Positions 16,779 through 25,677 of a DNA stretch of 64,000 nucleotides are shown in pieces. Location of the stretch: assembly GCA_030427585.1 (NCBI GenBank), contig JAUIBW010000011.1:83724-147723 (forward strand), given 5' to 3'. Every line of letters starts with the position of its first letter. Positions within the stretch are counted from its first letter, which is position 1. Under the pieces are notes generated by a model that had not been told where the DNA came from, ran no database searches, and saw only the letters and a list, made by a program, of their open reading frames with translations. Both the position numbers and the translations under genes were made by a program. The DNA comes from Bacteroidia bacterium. Lineage in GTDB: Bacteria > Bacteroidota > Bacteroidia > Flavobacteriales > Flavobacteriaceae.

Positions 16779-17927
16779 TTAATTTAACTTAAAAACTCGC
16801 CTGCACAATGCTTTTAAAAAATTACCAGCTGGTAGACTTGTGGTAATTTTAATGTCTTCTAATAGTGTAGTTTCTTCGTCTAAAAACTTTAGAATCTTTG
16901 TGCTCTTATTTTTTTGAAATAACCTGGAAAACAAGCTAGAGCCTATTCTATTTTCTGTATACAATACATCCAGAAATAGTAAATCATAGTACCAGAACTT
17001 CGTTCTTTTGCTAAATCTTGAAAGATCCATATTACTTTTAAGGTAAGAGGTAAGGGTATTTATTTTCTTAAGGGATATGTTAAATGTATATCCTGTACTG
17101 GGTTTTGTCCACCCCCCTGCTGTACCAATATGCATTATGTTTTTAGAATTATAGTTTCTAAATTCATAACAGGTCATTGGGATACATCCTTTTTCTTTTT
17201 CGGTAATTTTATATTCTTTAACTCCTTTTTCTTTTAAGTATCTTGCTATTTCATCTTCATATTCTTTCTCTTCCAAAAGATCCTCAGAAAATAATGTGTA
17301 TTCGAATAACGCTTCGGTTTCAGAAATAGGTAGCACATACATAAATCGGGTATTGTTTTTCTGAGCTACTGTAAAATCCATAAAAGTAGCTGTTTTAACA
17401 TCAAACAGAGCGCTTTGTGTTTTGACAAACCACCCTACAAAATGTTGATTCAAAACAGGATATCGACTTTGATTTTTGTACTCTTTAGATAACAGGACAC
17501 TATTAAAAACTTTATTGGCAAGATACATTCGGGTGTTTGTTTCAACTCTAACTATATTTCCTTCATCGGTTAAAGAAATGATTTCCTCTTGCAAGATGGT
17601 GATGTTAGATTTTTCTTTTAAAATTCTAAAAATGAAATCATAAAAATCTTTACTTCTCACAAGCTTATACTGATAAGGTAAGATCTTTATTTGTTTTGAA
17701 AAATGAGTACTCCCAAAATAAATAGTATCCCATTTTTTACTTACAATTTCATCCCAAACACCTATACCTTTTTCCCAAAAACACCAGGTGCGATCATTCT
17801 GATTTTTTGGTTCTTTATCGATTAGCAAGATTTGTTTTTTATCAAAAAAAGAATCCAAAACCATATGATAAGCGAGCATCAAACCTGAAGCTCCTAAACC
17901 AGAAATTATGTAATCGTACTTTTGCAT
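16779..17927 (-). CDS. crtY: Lycopene beta-cyclase
   Basis: A 382-aa flavoprotein of the bacterial CrtY type. It starts MQKYDYIISGLGASGLMLAY, a Rossmann FAD/NAD-binding fingerprint, followed by LIDKEPKNQNDRTWCFWEKG (the conserved DxxxxxxRTWCFW segment) and HIGTAGGWTKPSTGYTF, the C-terminal signature of the family. It closes the ends of lycopene to give beta-carotene, upstream of zeaxanthin-type pigments common in flavobacteria. Met at 17927 was chosen over an in-frame Met five codons earlier because it directly precedes the nucleotide-binding strand. No other carotenoid gene is in the window. Confidence 0.92.
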   Translation of the reverse strand: MQKYDYIISGLGASGLMLAYHMVLDSFFDKKQILLIDKEPKNQNDRTWCFWEKGIGVWDEIVSKKWDTIYFGSTHFSKQIKILPYQYKLVRSKDFYDFIFRILKEKSNITILQEEIISLTDEGNIVRVETNTRMYLANKVFNSVLLSKEYKNQSRYPVLNQHFVGWFVKTQSALFDVKTATFMDFTVAQKNNTRFMYVLPISETEALFEYTLFSEDLLEEKEYEDEIARYLKEKGVKEYKITEKEKGCIPMTCYEFRNYNSKNIMHIGTAGGWTKPSTGYTFNISLKKINTLTSYLKSNMDLSRFSKRTKFWYYDLLFLDVLYTENRIGSSLFSRLFQKNKSTKILKFLDEETTLLEDIKITTSLPAGNFLKALCRRVFKLN

Positions 17928-18030
17928 ATATATGATAGTCAAATATAAAATGAAAATTCAGCAATATGACTATATCATTAAGTATTTAGGTTTATTTCTT
18001 ATATACCTTTATCATCAATTATCTTTAATC

Positions 18031-18081
18031 ATGAAAAAGATCATTTTATTTGTGATTCTCTTTATCCTTTTGCAAAAATAG
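18031..18081 (+). pseudogene. Remnant of a short leader/membrane segment
   Basis: ATG at 18031 opens a 16-codon frame, MKKIILFVILFILLQK, then a stop. It looks like the start of a signal peptide or membrane protein cut off by decay. It lies just upstream of the truncated glycosyltransferase fragment and is probably part of the same degraded stretch (17943-18240). Evidence is weak. Confidence 0.25.
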
Positions 18082-18239
18082 TTGAGTTATATTGATTGTT
18101 TTTGGTTACTCCTCTAGAATAACTACATATCGATAGATAAAAACCATTGGTCGATAGCAATTTTCTTCTCATCAGAATAGTCTCTGTTACAACATAAATC
18201 ATAGCTACTTTTAGGATGTAAACTTCAAAAACACCTATC

Positions 18240-18524
18240 ATGAAAACCGGGATTATTATTCCTTGCCACAATGAAGAAAAGAGATTAGATGTAACTGCTT
18301 TTCTTAATTTTATACAGAAAAAGAACAATATTCATTTATGCTTTATAAATGACGGAAGTGATGATAACACTATAGATATATTAAAAGATATTCAATCCAG
18401 TAATCCTCTTCAAACCAGTGTTATTGATGTTAAAAAGAATTCTGGTAAAGCCGCCGCGGTACGAACTGGTGCCAAATACCTAAATAGTAGAGAAGACATT
18501 AAATGTATAGAAATACTCCTTTAA
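18240..18524 (+). pseudogene. Truncated family-2 glycosyltransferase (N-terminal fragment, 94 aa)
   Basis: The fragment has the start of a GT-A fold: KTGIIIPCHNEEKRLDVTAF, HLCFINDGSDDNTIDILKDI, and KKNSGKAAAVRTGAKYL. These are the nucleotide-sugar-binding strands of dolichol-phosphate-mannose-synthase-like GT2 enzymes. It stops before the DxD metal-binding segment that should follow, giving 94 residues instead of well over 200. No continuation is seen in other frames, so this is a truncated, most likely non-functional gene. Confidence 0.75.
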
Positions 18525-18583
18525 TAACAGTTTTTTTAAACTTTTTAAAATAGAGTTTGGTTAACTTTCCTTTTCTTTGTCAA

Positions 18584-19510
18584 ATGATTTCTAACAAGAT
18601 AAAAGCTCATTTGGCTCTATTGAGCGTTAATATTGTATATGGAGCAAATTATCTTGTCGCAAAAGGATTAATGCCTGATAAAATTGAAGCTTCTGCATTG
18701 GTATTTCTTCGAATCAGTGGTGCGGGTTTATTATTCTTAATCCTTAAACTCTTTATTAAAGAACAAGTAGAAAGAAAAGATATTGCTCGATTAGCACTAT
18801 GTGGCTTTTTGGGAGTCGCTACCAATCAGTTCTTCTCTATGAATGGATTAAGTCTTACTTCTCCCGTTGATGCTGCAATTATTATTACCGCAATGCCTAT
18901 TTTTACAGTAATTATTAGTTACTTTTTGCTTAAAGAGCCTCTAACATTTCAGCGTATTCTTGGGATATCGATAGGAGGTACTGGTGCCGTTTTATTAATT
19001 TATTTAGGGAATTCTGGGTTAGGAACTGGCTCTCTGCAAGGAAATATTTTTGTATGTATTAATGCTTTGGCGTTTGCATTCTATTTGGTAATTGTAAAAC
19101 CTCTAATGTCTAAATACAAGCCTATTACTGTAATTGTTTGGACATTTTTATTTGGTTTTATGTTTATGTTTCCATTCTGCATCGAAAAACTTATTCATAC
19201 CGATTTTAGCACTTTTTCTACTTCAAACTGGATTTCTTTATTTTATGTTGTGGTAGGTCCAACTTTTTTGGCATACTTACTTAATATGTTTGCTTTACAA
19301 TTTGTAAGACCTACCGTTTCTAGCAGTTATATTTATGTACAACCTGCGGTTGCTATGATTCTTGTAGCTGTTATCTCATATTTTGTTATAAATAGTCAAT
19401 ATAAAGGAGATATCACAATACCAAAATTATTATGTTGTATTTTGATTTTTTGCGGAGTGTACCTTATTAGTAGCGGCCCATTAAAATGGTTTAAGAAATT
19501 AAACTCCTAA
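18584..19510 (+). CDS. EamA/DMT-family transporter
   Basis: A 308-aa inner-membrane protein with ten predicted membrane helices in two EamA repeats. The first repeat contains LLSVNIVYGANYLVAKGLMP and SALVFLRISGAGLLFLILKL. The second contains NIFVCINALAFAFYLVIVKP and PTVSSSYIYVQPAVAMILVA. DMT proteins export or exchange small metabolites; the substrate cannot be read from sequence. ATG at 18584 was chosen because an upstream TTG-initiated extension (18557) adds only nine residues before a typical MISNKIKAHLALL start. Its stop overlaps the stop of the convergent FeoB-associated gene by two bases. Confidence 0.85.
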   Translation: MISNKIKAHLALLSVNIVYGANYLVAKGLMPDKIEASALVFLRISGAGLLFLILKLFIKEQVERKDIARLALCGFLGVATNQFFSMNGLSLTSPVDAAIIITAMPIFTVIISYFLLKEPLTFQRILGISIGGTGAVLLIYLGNSGLGTGSLQGNIFVCINALAFAFYLVIVKPLMSKYKPITVIVWTFLFGFMFMFPFCIEKLIHTDFSTFSTSNWISLFYVVVGPTFLAYLLNMFALQFVRPTVSSSYIYVQPAVAMILVAVISYFVINSQYKGDITIPKLLCCILIFCGVYLISSGPLKWFKKLNS

Positions 19511-19659
19511 TGACATCCACAACCTGTACTACCACAAGATTTTGATGATTTTTTTTTTGTAGAAGATATCGAAGGTTTCCAAAAGAATTTTTTAATTAGA
19601 AATCCTATTGCTCCAACAAAAATCAAAAGCACAATTATATTTTGGATAAGAATACTCAT
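19507..19659 (-). CDS. FeoB-associated Cys-rich membrane protein
   Basis: A 50-aa protein. One N-terminal membrane helix (MSILIQNIIVLLIFVGAIGF) is followed by a basic stretch and a Cys-rich tail ending CGSTGCGCH. This is the architecture of the small Cys-rich proteins that follow feoB in many Bacteroidota. They are thought to assist or tune Fe(II) transport, perhaps by metal binding at the cytoplasmic mouth. It lies 39 nt downstream of feoB on the same strand. Confidence 0.85.
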   Translation of the reverse strand: MSILIQNIIVLLIFVGAIGFLIKKFFWKPSISSTKKKSSKSCGSTGCGCH

Positions 19660-19698
19660 AGTATATAAAGTCGTATAAAAATACTAAAACTAACGCTT

Positions 19699-21795
19699 TT
19701 ATTTTAAAATTTGATATACAATTAAGGCTACACTGTAAGCAAAGATACTCATAAAAACAAGCTGAACCATTGGCCATTTCCAGCTATTAGTTTCTCGTTT
19801 TACTATTGCCAAGGTGCTCATACATTGCATAGCAAAGGCATAAAACAATAATAATGAGATACCGCTAGCTAAATTAAATAATGGGCCTCCTGTTACCTGA
19901 TTGACTTCTGCCGCCATTCTATTTTTTATCGTTTCTTCCTCATCGCTTCCCACACTGTATATCGTTGCTAACGTTCCTACAAAAACTTCTCTGGCAGCAA
20001 AAGAACTAATAATTCCTATTCCTATTTTCCAGTCGTACCCCAAAGGAGCCACTACAGGTTCTATTGCTTTACCCGCATATCCGATAAAGGAATATTCTAA
20101 TTTATAAGATACTATTTTGTTATCTAATTCTTCTTGAGAAAGGTTAGGATGAAGTTCTGTTACAATTTCTTCAGCATTGCTAAAATTTTCATTAGGTCCA
20201 AAACTAGCTAAAACCCATAAGATGATAGAGATTGCCAAAATGATTTTTCCAGCCCCAAAAACAAAAGCTTTTGTTTTTTCGATTACATTTATTGCTACAT
20301 TTTTAAATAGAGGGACTTTATATCCCGGCATTTCGATTACAAAATAAGATTTGCTTTTGATTTTTAATATCCTATTAAGTAACCATGCCGATCCTACTGC
20401 AGTACCAAAGCCAAGAAAATACAACAACATCAAAGTAAGGCTTTGATAACCAAATATCCAGCCTATTTTTTCATCGGGAATAACCAATGAGATAATAATA
20501 AGATATACCGGTAACCTTGCCGAACATGTTGTAAAAGGAACGACAAGAATCGTGATTAATCTTTCTTTCCAGTCTTCGATATTTCTTGTAGCCATTACTG
20601 CCGGAATAGCACATGCAGTACCAGAAACTAAAGGAACTACACTTTTACCACTTAATCCAAACCTACGCATCACTCTATCCATAAGAAAAACTACGCGACT
20701 CATATAACCGCTTTCTTCTAATATCGAAATAAAGAGAAATAAAAATGCGATTTGAGGAATAAAAATAACAATCCCTCCTAGCCCAGGAATAATACCCTCT
20801 GTAATTAAATCGACAAAAGGTCCAGATGGCAGGGATGCTTTTGTTATTTCACTTAACCAGGCAAAAGCTTCGTCTATTATATCCATTGGGTATGATGACC
20901 AATCATAAATCGCCTGAAATATCAATAAGAGTATTGCTAAGAAAATAAAATATCCCCAAAATTTATGGGTAAGTATCCTATCCATCTTTGCCCGTATTCC
21001 TGTAGCTGCTTTTTCATCTACGGTAAGGCCTTTCTTAAGTACGTTATTGATAAATTGATATCGCTTAATAGTCTCTTTCTGTTGTAGTCTTTTTAGTTCA
21101 CTTTCAGATTTTACCTTAAAATCAGGTGAAACAACTATTTCTTGTTTATCAACTTTCCTGAAATTAACATCTTGAGTTATGATCAACCAAAGCTTATATA
21201 AAGATTGATCAGGAAATGCTTTTTGCAATCTACCAAAATAATCTGGTGCAAAAGATAATGCATCAAAACAAGGGGTTTTTGATAATGATGTATATGATTC
21301 TATTAATTTTTTAAGCTCATCGATCCCTTCTCCCTTACGGGCACTAATCAAAGCTATTTTGGTATTTAGTTCTTTTTCTAATAGTGGAATATCTAATGAA
21401 ATTCCCTTTCTACGCATACGATCTGCCATATTGATAACCAAAATAGTAGGAATATCCAGATCTTTAATTTGTGTAAAAAGAAGTAAATTTCTTTTCAGGT
21501 TTTCTACATCACTTACTACAACAGCTACATCGGGGTAATCTTTGTCTTTTTTATTAAGTAGTAATTCGATCACTACATTTTCATCTAATGAAGAAGCATT
21601 AAGGCTATAAGTACCGGGTAAATCCATAATGTGAGCCTTAACTCCACGAGATAATTTACATACTCCTTCTTTTTTCTCTACAGTAATACCAGGATAATTA
21701 CCAACCTGTTGATTAAGGCCAGTAAGCAAATTAAAAACAGATGTTTTTCCGGTATTTGGGTTTCCAATAAGTGAAACTTTAATTTGCTTAGCCAT
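19699..21795 (-). CDS. feoB: Ferrous iron transporter B
   Basis: A 698-aa protein. The N-terminal G domain shows G1 (GNPNTGKTSVFN), the switch-region GNYPGITVEKKEG, G3 (DLPGTYSL) and G4 (NMAD). The C-terminal permease half has the Gate motifs (VPLVSGTACAIPAVMATR, VVPFTTCSARLPVYL) and many membrane helices. It imports Fe(II) across the inner membrane under GTPase control. The length is close to the usual 650-770. It is preceded by feoA (15-nt gap) and followed by the Cys-rich small protein, a complete Bacteroidota feo operon. No Fur box was identified with confidence. Confidence 0.96.
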   Translation of the reverse strand: MAKQIKVSLIGNPNTGKTSVFNLLTGLNQQVGNYPGITVEKKEGVCKLSRGVKAHIMDLPGTYSLNASSLDENVVIELLLNKKDKDYPDVAVVVSDVENLKRNLLLFTQIKDLDIPTILVINMADRMRRKGISLDIPLLEKELNTKIALISARKGEGIDELKKLIESYTSLSKTPCFDALSFAPDYFGRLQKAFPDQSLYKLWLIITQDVNFRKVDKQEIVVSPDFKVKSESELKRLQQKETIKRYQFINNVLKKGLTVDEKAATGIRAKMDRILTHKFWGYFIFLAILLLIFQAIYDWSSYPMDIIDEAFAWLSEITKASLPSGPFVDLITEGIIPGLGGIVIFIPQIAFLFLFISILEESGYMSRVVFLMDRVMRRFGLSGKSVVPLVSGTACAIPAVMATRNIEDWKERLITILVVPFTTCSARLPVYLIIISLVIPDEKIGWIFGYQSLTLMLLYFLGFGTAVGSAWLLNRILKIKSKSYFVIEMPGYKVPLFKNVAINVIEKTKAFVFGAGKIILAISIILWVLASFGPNENFSNAEEIVTELHPNLSQEELDNKIVSYKLEYSFIGYAGKAIEPVVAPLGYDWKIGIGIISSFAAREVFVGTLATIYSVGSDEEETIKNRMAAEVNQVTGGPLFNLASGISLLLFYAFAMQCMSTLAIVKRETNSWKWPMVQLVFMSIFAYSVALIVYQILK

Positions 21796-21810
21796 AAAAA
21801 GAATTGCTAT

Positions 21811-22038
21811 TTAAATAATTTGAACTTCAATTTGGGCTGCAATTTCTTTACGGATGGCAAGATGGCTACCATTTATATTAAGATACATTGGACATTGAAA
21901 AGGAGCTGTCTGAAGTAATTCGACTTCATTTCCCGGTAAACATCCCATTTCTAATAATTTTAGAGGAATAATATCTGAAGTAATCTCCTTAATCAAAGCA
22001 CGCTGACCCCTCTTAAGTGTAGCAATTGTAGTCTTCAA
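21811..22038 (-). CDS. feoA: Ferrous iron transport protein A
   Basis: A 75-aa SH3-like protein (MKTTIATLKRGQRALIKEIT, LKLLEMGCLPGNEVELLQTA, GSHLAIRKEIAAQIEV). The LLEMG-x-LPG-x-V segment is the FeoA signature. It works with FeoB on the cytoplasmic side. It is the first gene of the feo operon and has a good -7 element 29-36 nt upstream. Confidence 0.94.
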   Translation of the reverse strand: MKTTIATLKRGQRALIKEITSDIIPLKLLEMGCLPGNEVELLQTAPFQCPMYLNINGSHLAIRKEIAAQIEVQII

Positions 22039-22066
22039 AGTTTATTTAGATTAATTTTAAACTACA

Positions 22067-22074
22067 CAAAAGTA
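22067..22074 (-). promoter_or_regulatory. -7 element of the feo operon promoter
   Basis: Read leftwards the sequence is TACTTTTG, an exact TAnnTTTG. A TTG lies at 22102-22100, slightly farther upstream than usual. The rest of the gap 22075-22357 shows no gene or clear signal. Confidence 0.55.
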
Positions 22075-22357
22075 ATAGAAAAAAATGGTTATAAAAAACC
22101 AATTCATACTAAACTAGGCCTAACGATAAGTTAAATAACTACCATCATTCAAGTCATAACATCCAAAAGACAACAGAGGTTTAACTCTCTAATTTAAGTT
22201 ATAAACCCCAATATTAGTCTAAAATCTTTGAAATTCAAAGATTTCGGACATTCTTAAGGCAACATCAATATAGTTTTGCTCCGTCTAAATTTAGTTCAAG
22301 GCGGAAACCGAAAAGTCTTAAAAAAGAGTAGGTAAAAACTCATAAACCCTTATAATT

Positions 22358-22753
22358 ATGAATAATTTAAAATTTGGAAGTTATATAGGAATACTAGTTC
22401 TTTTTCTTATTTCTTGCGAAAAAAATCCTGTAAATCAGGAAGAAGCTACAATTTCTTTACAACATTCTGAAAAGTCAGAATTTACTAGCCAACAACCTAT
22501 TCATAACCTTTTGTTTGAACTTTATGAAAAAAACAATGGGGTTTTCGAAATTAGGGATAGAAGAATAACCAGCGATGTTATTAACCGTTTTTTAATTACC
22601 ATTGATCATGAGCCACTGAATGATTTAACAATAGATATAGATCAAACCATAGCGAAAGGTAAAAAACGTTGTACTAAATGGAAAAAAGGAAAACGTTTTT
22701 GTGTTCAAAGAATAGGCTTTTTACATTGGAAATTCGGACGGGAATATCAATAA
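22358..22753 (+). CDS. Small putative lipoprotein of unknown function
   Basis: A 131-aa protein with a lipoprotein signal peptide (GILVLFLISC, lipobox Cys at residue 20). The mature part begins Glu/Gln/Ser-rich and ends in a basic, Trp-containing tail (KKRCTKWKKGKRFCVQR). Two Cys in that tail could form a disulfide. No family is recognised. The acidic-to-basic layout suggests a periplasmic or surface protein. It is monocistronic, with a terminator 117 nt downstream. Confidence 0.6.
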   Translation: MNNLKFGSYIGILVLFLISCEKNPVNQEEATISLQHSEKSEFTSQQPIHNLLFELYEKNNGVFEIRDRRITSDVINRFLITIDHEPLNDLTIDIDQTIAKGKKRCTKWKKGKRFCVQRIGFLHWKFGREYQ

Positions 22754-22869
22754 TTTGAAATTACATCAATAAAATAATTTCTTCCCGCACCTGTATAATA
22801 TAATCGAGTGATGATTTTTAGGAATAATTTCTTCGGAATTAAAGTAATCCAGAGTATTTTCATAATGCT

Positions 22870-22906
22870 AAGCAAGGCTTGCAATTTTACACGCCTTGCT
22901 TTTTTA
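22870..22906 (+). terminator. Rho-independent terminator
   Basis: AAGCAAGGC (22870-22878) pairs with GCCTTGCTT (22893-22901), followed by a T run. It ends the plus-strand lipoprotein transcript and lies against the 3' end of the convergent SCO gene. Confidence 0.75.
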
Positions 22907-22908
22907 TT

Positions 22909-23577
22909 CTATTTTTCCACCTTCAAAATAGTAATATCTTCTATCAATCGATCAATATCTTCTGGATTGGTCCCATCATAAAATCCTCGAATACGTTTCT
23001 TTTTATCTACCAAAATAAAGTTCTCTGTATGTACCATATCATATGGCCCTCCATCTCCATCAGATTTGGCTGCCAAATAGGATTTACGTGCCAAATCATA
23101 AATCTGTTTTTTATCCCCGGTAACCAGATTCCATTTAGCATCATCCACTCCTTTTTCGATAGCATATTTTTTTAGTCTGGCAACACTATCTATGATTGGT
23201 GTCACAGAATGTGAAAGCAAAAGTACATCGCTATCATCTCTTAACCGCTCCTGCACCTCTTTCATATGACCTGTCATAATTGGACAAATTGTTTGGCAAG
23301 TTGTAAAGAAAAAGTCTGCAACATAAATCTTATCTTCATAATTTTTCTGAGTTACTTCTTCTCCATTTTGATTGGTTAATTTAAAATCTGGAATTTTATG
23401 ATATTTGCGAATATACTGCACTGTACTATCTACCAATTCTGTATTCACCATATCAGGTTCATATACAGGTAAAACTCGATTGGGTTTGAGAATTGAATAT
23501 ATTATAGAAATAATAATAGCAGATAATACAAAAAGTACAATCGCAAAAAATTTGTATTTAGAAAAAAACTGAAGCAT
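22909..23577 (-). CDS. SCO1/SenC/PrrC-family copper chaperone
   Basis: A 222-aa protein with an N-terminal membrane anchor (FFAIVLFVLSAIIISIIYSI) and a thioredoxin-like domain. The copper-binding CxxxC is in FFFTTCQTICPIM, and the distal His is in YDMVHTENFILVDKKKR. VLLLSHSVTPIIDSVARLKK is also typical. It acts on the outer face of the inner membrane in CuA-site assembly of cytochrome oxidase. It has a TAATTTTG -7 element just upstream and no cotranscribed partner. Confidence 0.92.
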   Translation of the reverse strand: MLQFFSKYKFFAIVLFVLSAIIISIIYSILKPNRVLPVYEPDMVNTELVDSTVQYIRKYHKIPDFKLTNQNGEEVTQKNYEDKIYVADFFFTTCQTICPIMTGHMKEVQERLRDDSDVLLLSHSVTPIIDSVARLKKYAIEKGVDDAKWNLVTGDKKQIYDLARKSYLAAKSDGDGGPYDMVHTENFILVDKKKRIRGFYDGTNPEDIDRLIEDITILKVEK

Positions 23578-23595
23578 AGTGATTTATTGTGCTTA

Positions 23596-23603
23596 CAAAA
23601 TTA
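23596..23603 (-). promoter_or_regulatory. -7 element of the SCO gene
   Basis: Read leftwards the sequence is TAATTTTG, an exact TAnnTTTG, 19-26 nt upstream of the ATG at 23577. No clear -33 TTG is seen. Confidence 0.5.
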
Positions 23604-23700
23604 CGAGGATTATCACTTATAAAAAGGTCGTTTTCATTAAAAAAATCCTAAATCTACCGAACTGTATGGTAGTTTTTTTTCATATACTCTTCTAAAAGGT

Positions 23701-23708
23701 TACTTTTG
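23701..23708 (+). promoter_or_regulatory. -7 element of rseP
   Basis: TACTTTTG matches TAnnTTTG exactly. It lies 27-34 nt before the rseP start, so the leader is about 20 nt. The -33 region is T-rich without a clear TTG. Confidence 0.5.
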
Positions 23709-23734
23709 CGTGATTTAATTTTGAACAACGACTT

Positions 23735-25051
23735 ATGAGTCCATTTTTTATAAAAGCAATACAGTTACTATTAAGTTTATCTATTCTGATCGTATTACAC
23801 GAATTAGGACATTTTATTCCTGCCAAATTATTCAAAACAAGAGTAGAAAAATTCTATTTGTTTTTTGACGTAAAATTTTCCCTGTTTAAGAAAAAAATAG
23901 GTGAAACTGTTTATGGTATTGGTTGGTTACCTTTAGGGGGGTATGTAAAAATAGCCGGAATGATTGATGAGAGTATGGATAAAGAGCAGATGGCTGGTCC
24001 ACCACAACCATGGGAATTCCGATCTAAACCTGCATGGCAAAGATTGATCATCATGCTAGGTGGTGTTACTGTAAATATCATCCTTGGATTCTTAATCTAT
24101 ATGGCAATTATATTTACATGGGGAACCAATTATGTTGGTTTTGATGATATGCCAAATGGTTTTGCCGTAGAAGATTCATTTAAAAAATTAGGGTTTGAAG
24201 ACGGGGATCGAATTCTTGAAATAAATGGCAAGACGTTAGAAGATGTAACACAGATCAATCATTATTTGTTTATGCGTGATGTCAAAAACATTAGTGTTTT
24301 ACATCAAAATGGAAATAAAGAAACCATCCAAATTCCTGAAAACATAGGAACAACCATGTTTGAATCTGGAGTTTTACGACCTTTTTCTCCTATAAACAAA
24401 CCTATTATAGATAGTACGTATCTTGAAATAGCTGAGAAAGCTGGTCTTAAAAAAGGAGATAAAATAACTGAAGTAAACGGAAAACCTATACAATATTGGC
24501 ATGAGTTTAGAAAAACAATTCAAGAAAGTAAAGGCACTCCTATCGCTATAAATTATGTAAGAGATAATGAGACTAATTCTACTTCGATAACTCCAAACAA
24601 AGATGGTCTAATTGGTGTTGTAGTTAAAAATGGGTATAAAGTTCAAGAAAAAAAATATTCTTTTGGAGAAAGTATTACCAAAGGTTTTGATTTTGGATAT
24701 TGGACTTTACATGATTATATAGCACAGTTTAAATATGTATTTACCAAAAAAGGAGCTAGCCAAGTAGGTGGATTTGGCGCTATCGGAAATCTTTTCCCCG
24801 ATGCCTGGAACTGGAGAGCGTTTTGGGGAACCACAGCTTTTATTTCTATTATTTTGGCATTTATGAATATCCTTCCTATCCCGGCATTAGATGGTGGTCA
24901 TGTAATGTTTTTATTATACGAAATTATTGCAGGTAGGAAACCCAATGATAAGTTTATGGAGTATGCGCAACTTGCTGGCTTTATTCTTCTTATCGCTCTA
25001 TTACTATTTGCCAATGGTAATGATATTTATCGAGCGATTTTTGATAAATAA
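23735..25051 (+). CDS. rseP: Site-2 intramembrane metalloprotease RseP
   Basis: A 438-aa membrane protease. The zinc site HELGH is in the first membrane helix (IVLHELGHFIPAKLF), and the third ligand region is in the C-terminal helix (NILPIPALDGGHVMF). Two PDZ domains lie between them (about residues 130-210 and 215-300; EDGDRILEINGK, LKKGDKITEVNGK). It cleaves membrane-embedded anti-sigma factors or other substrates in envelope stress. The length matches the family. It is monocistronic, with a strong terminator at 25080-25131. Confidence 0.95.
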   Translation: MSPFFIKAIQLLLSLSILIVLHELGHFIPAKLFKTRVEKFYLFFDVKFSLFKKKIGETVYGIGWLPLGGYVKIAGMIDESMDKEQMAGPPQPWEFRSKPAWQRLIIMLGGVTVNIILGFLIYMAIIFTWGTNYVGFDDMPNGFAVEDSFKKLGFEDGDRILEINGKTLEDVTQINHYLFMRDVKNISVLHQNGNKETIQIPENIGTTMFESGVLRPFSPINKPIIDSTYLEIAEKAGLKKGDKITEVNGKPIQYWHEFRKTIQESKGTPIAINYVRDNETNSTSITPNKDGLIGVVVKNGYKVQEKKYSFGESITKGFDFGYWTLHDYIAQFKYVFTKKGASQVGGFGAIGNLFPDAWNWRAFWGTTAFISIILAFMNILPIPALDGGHVMFLLYEIIAGRKPNDKFMEYAQLAGFILLIALLLFANGNDIYRAIFDK

Positions 25052-25079
25052 GATTTTTATACCCTTTATTAAGAGATCG

Positions 25080-25131
25080 AAATCAAGTCAATAAACCAGA
25101 TCCAGTGATTTATTGACTTGATTTTTTTTAC
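25080..25131 (+). terminator. Long-stem rho-independent terminator of rseP
   Basis: A 16-bp perfect stem, AAATCAAGTCAATAAA (25080-25095) with its inverted copy at 25109-25124, is followed by a T run to about 25129. Confidence 0.85.
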
Positions 25132-25170
25132 AGCCTAACCTAAAATAGCTTCTTTCATTTTTTAAATAGC

Positions 25171-25187
25171 GTCTCACAATTTGAGAC
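25171..25187. promoter_or_regulatory. Inverted repeat upstream of the double-Gly peptide gene
   Basis: GTCTCA (25171-25176) and TGAGAC (25182-25187) flank a 5-nt spacer. A -7-like TAGTTTTA follows at about 25198-25205. It lies about 75 nt before the peptide start and could be an operator. No regulator is assigned. Confidence 0.35.
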
Positions 25188-25262
25188 CAATGCATATTAG
25201 TTTTACATCAGTTATCAATTAAGAGATAACATAAAATAATGTATCATTAAATCAATTAAAAA

Positions 25263-25430
25263 ATGAAAAACCTAATCGAGTTAACAAGTTTAGAAGCTAA
25301 ACGTATTAATGGCGGTACTGAGCCACATTCTACAAATGTATATGATGATGGAACAGGTGGTGGATGTATTCCTCCATTCTTCCCTCAATTTCCTAAACCA
25401 TTTCCGGGAGGAGAGCCTATTTTATTTTAA
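25263..25430 (+). CDS. Double-glycine leader peptide precursor (bacteriocin/RiPP-like), 55 aa
   Basis: A short peptide with a typical leader, MKNLIELTSLEAKRINGG, ending in a Gly-Gly processing site (residues 17-18). The core of 37 residues is Gly/Pro/Phe-rich (TGGGCIPPFFPQFPKPFPGG) with a single Cys. Leaders of this form are cut by C39-peptidase ABC exporters. No exporter or modifying enzyme is in this region, so processing would be in trans. Two hairpins follow the stop, the second a good terminator, which supports a real transcription unit. The mature function is unknown. Confidence 0.7.
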   Translation: MKNLIELTSLEAKRINGGTEPHSTNVYDDGTGGGCIPPFFPQFPKPFPGGEPILF

Positions 25431-25451
25431 ACGATTCTTATCTGGGTTTAA

Positions 25452-25526
25452 AAATAAGAAATACGTTTCTTATTTAACAAAAACCAAGTTAAAAACCTCA
25501 ACTACAAACATATAGTTGAGGTTTTT
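25452..25526 (+). terminator. Two consecutive hairpins ending the peptide transcript
   Basis: A perfect 10-bp stem with a 4-nt loop (25452-25461 with 25466-25475) is followed by a 14-bp stem (25491-25504 with 25513-25526) ending in TTTTT. The second is a canonical terminator. The first may protect the short mRNA or be an extra stop. Confidence 0.75.
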
Positions 25527-25605
25527 AATAAAACAAGCATTAATAATGCAAAATAATATTTATCAAATACTGAATAAATAACTTGAAAAAATCAAAAAAA
25601 TCTTT

Positions 25606-25633
25606 TTGAGATATAAAAAATAGTATATATTTG
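25606..25633 (+). promoter_or_regulatory. Sigma-ABfr promoter of tRNA-Asn
   Basis: TTG at 25606-25608, 17 nt, then TATATTTG at 25626-25633 match the Bacteroidota consensus exactly. The tRNA begins 44 nt downstream of the -7 element. Confidence 0.75.
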
Positions 25634-25677
25634 CACTCGCAAAAAGAGAAAAACACTCTATATTTGCAAAAATAAAT

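Noticed and set aside
18062..18328. Leftward open frame of 88 codons with hydrophobic content
   Set aside because: It lies opposite the glycosyltransferase fragment, has no ribosome site, and matches no protein pattern; it is an antisense shadow.
25309..25515. Plus-strand frame of 68 codons over the peptide gene
   Set aside because: It is out of frame with the double-Gly precursor, which has a much better start and leader.
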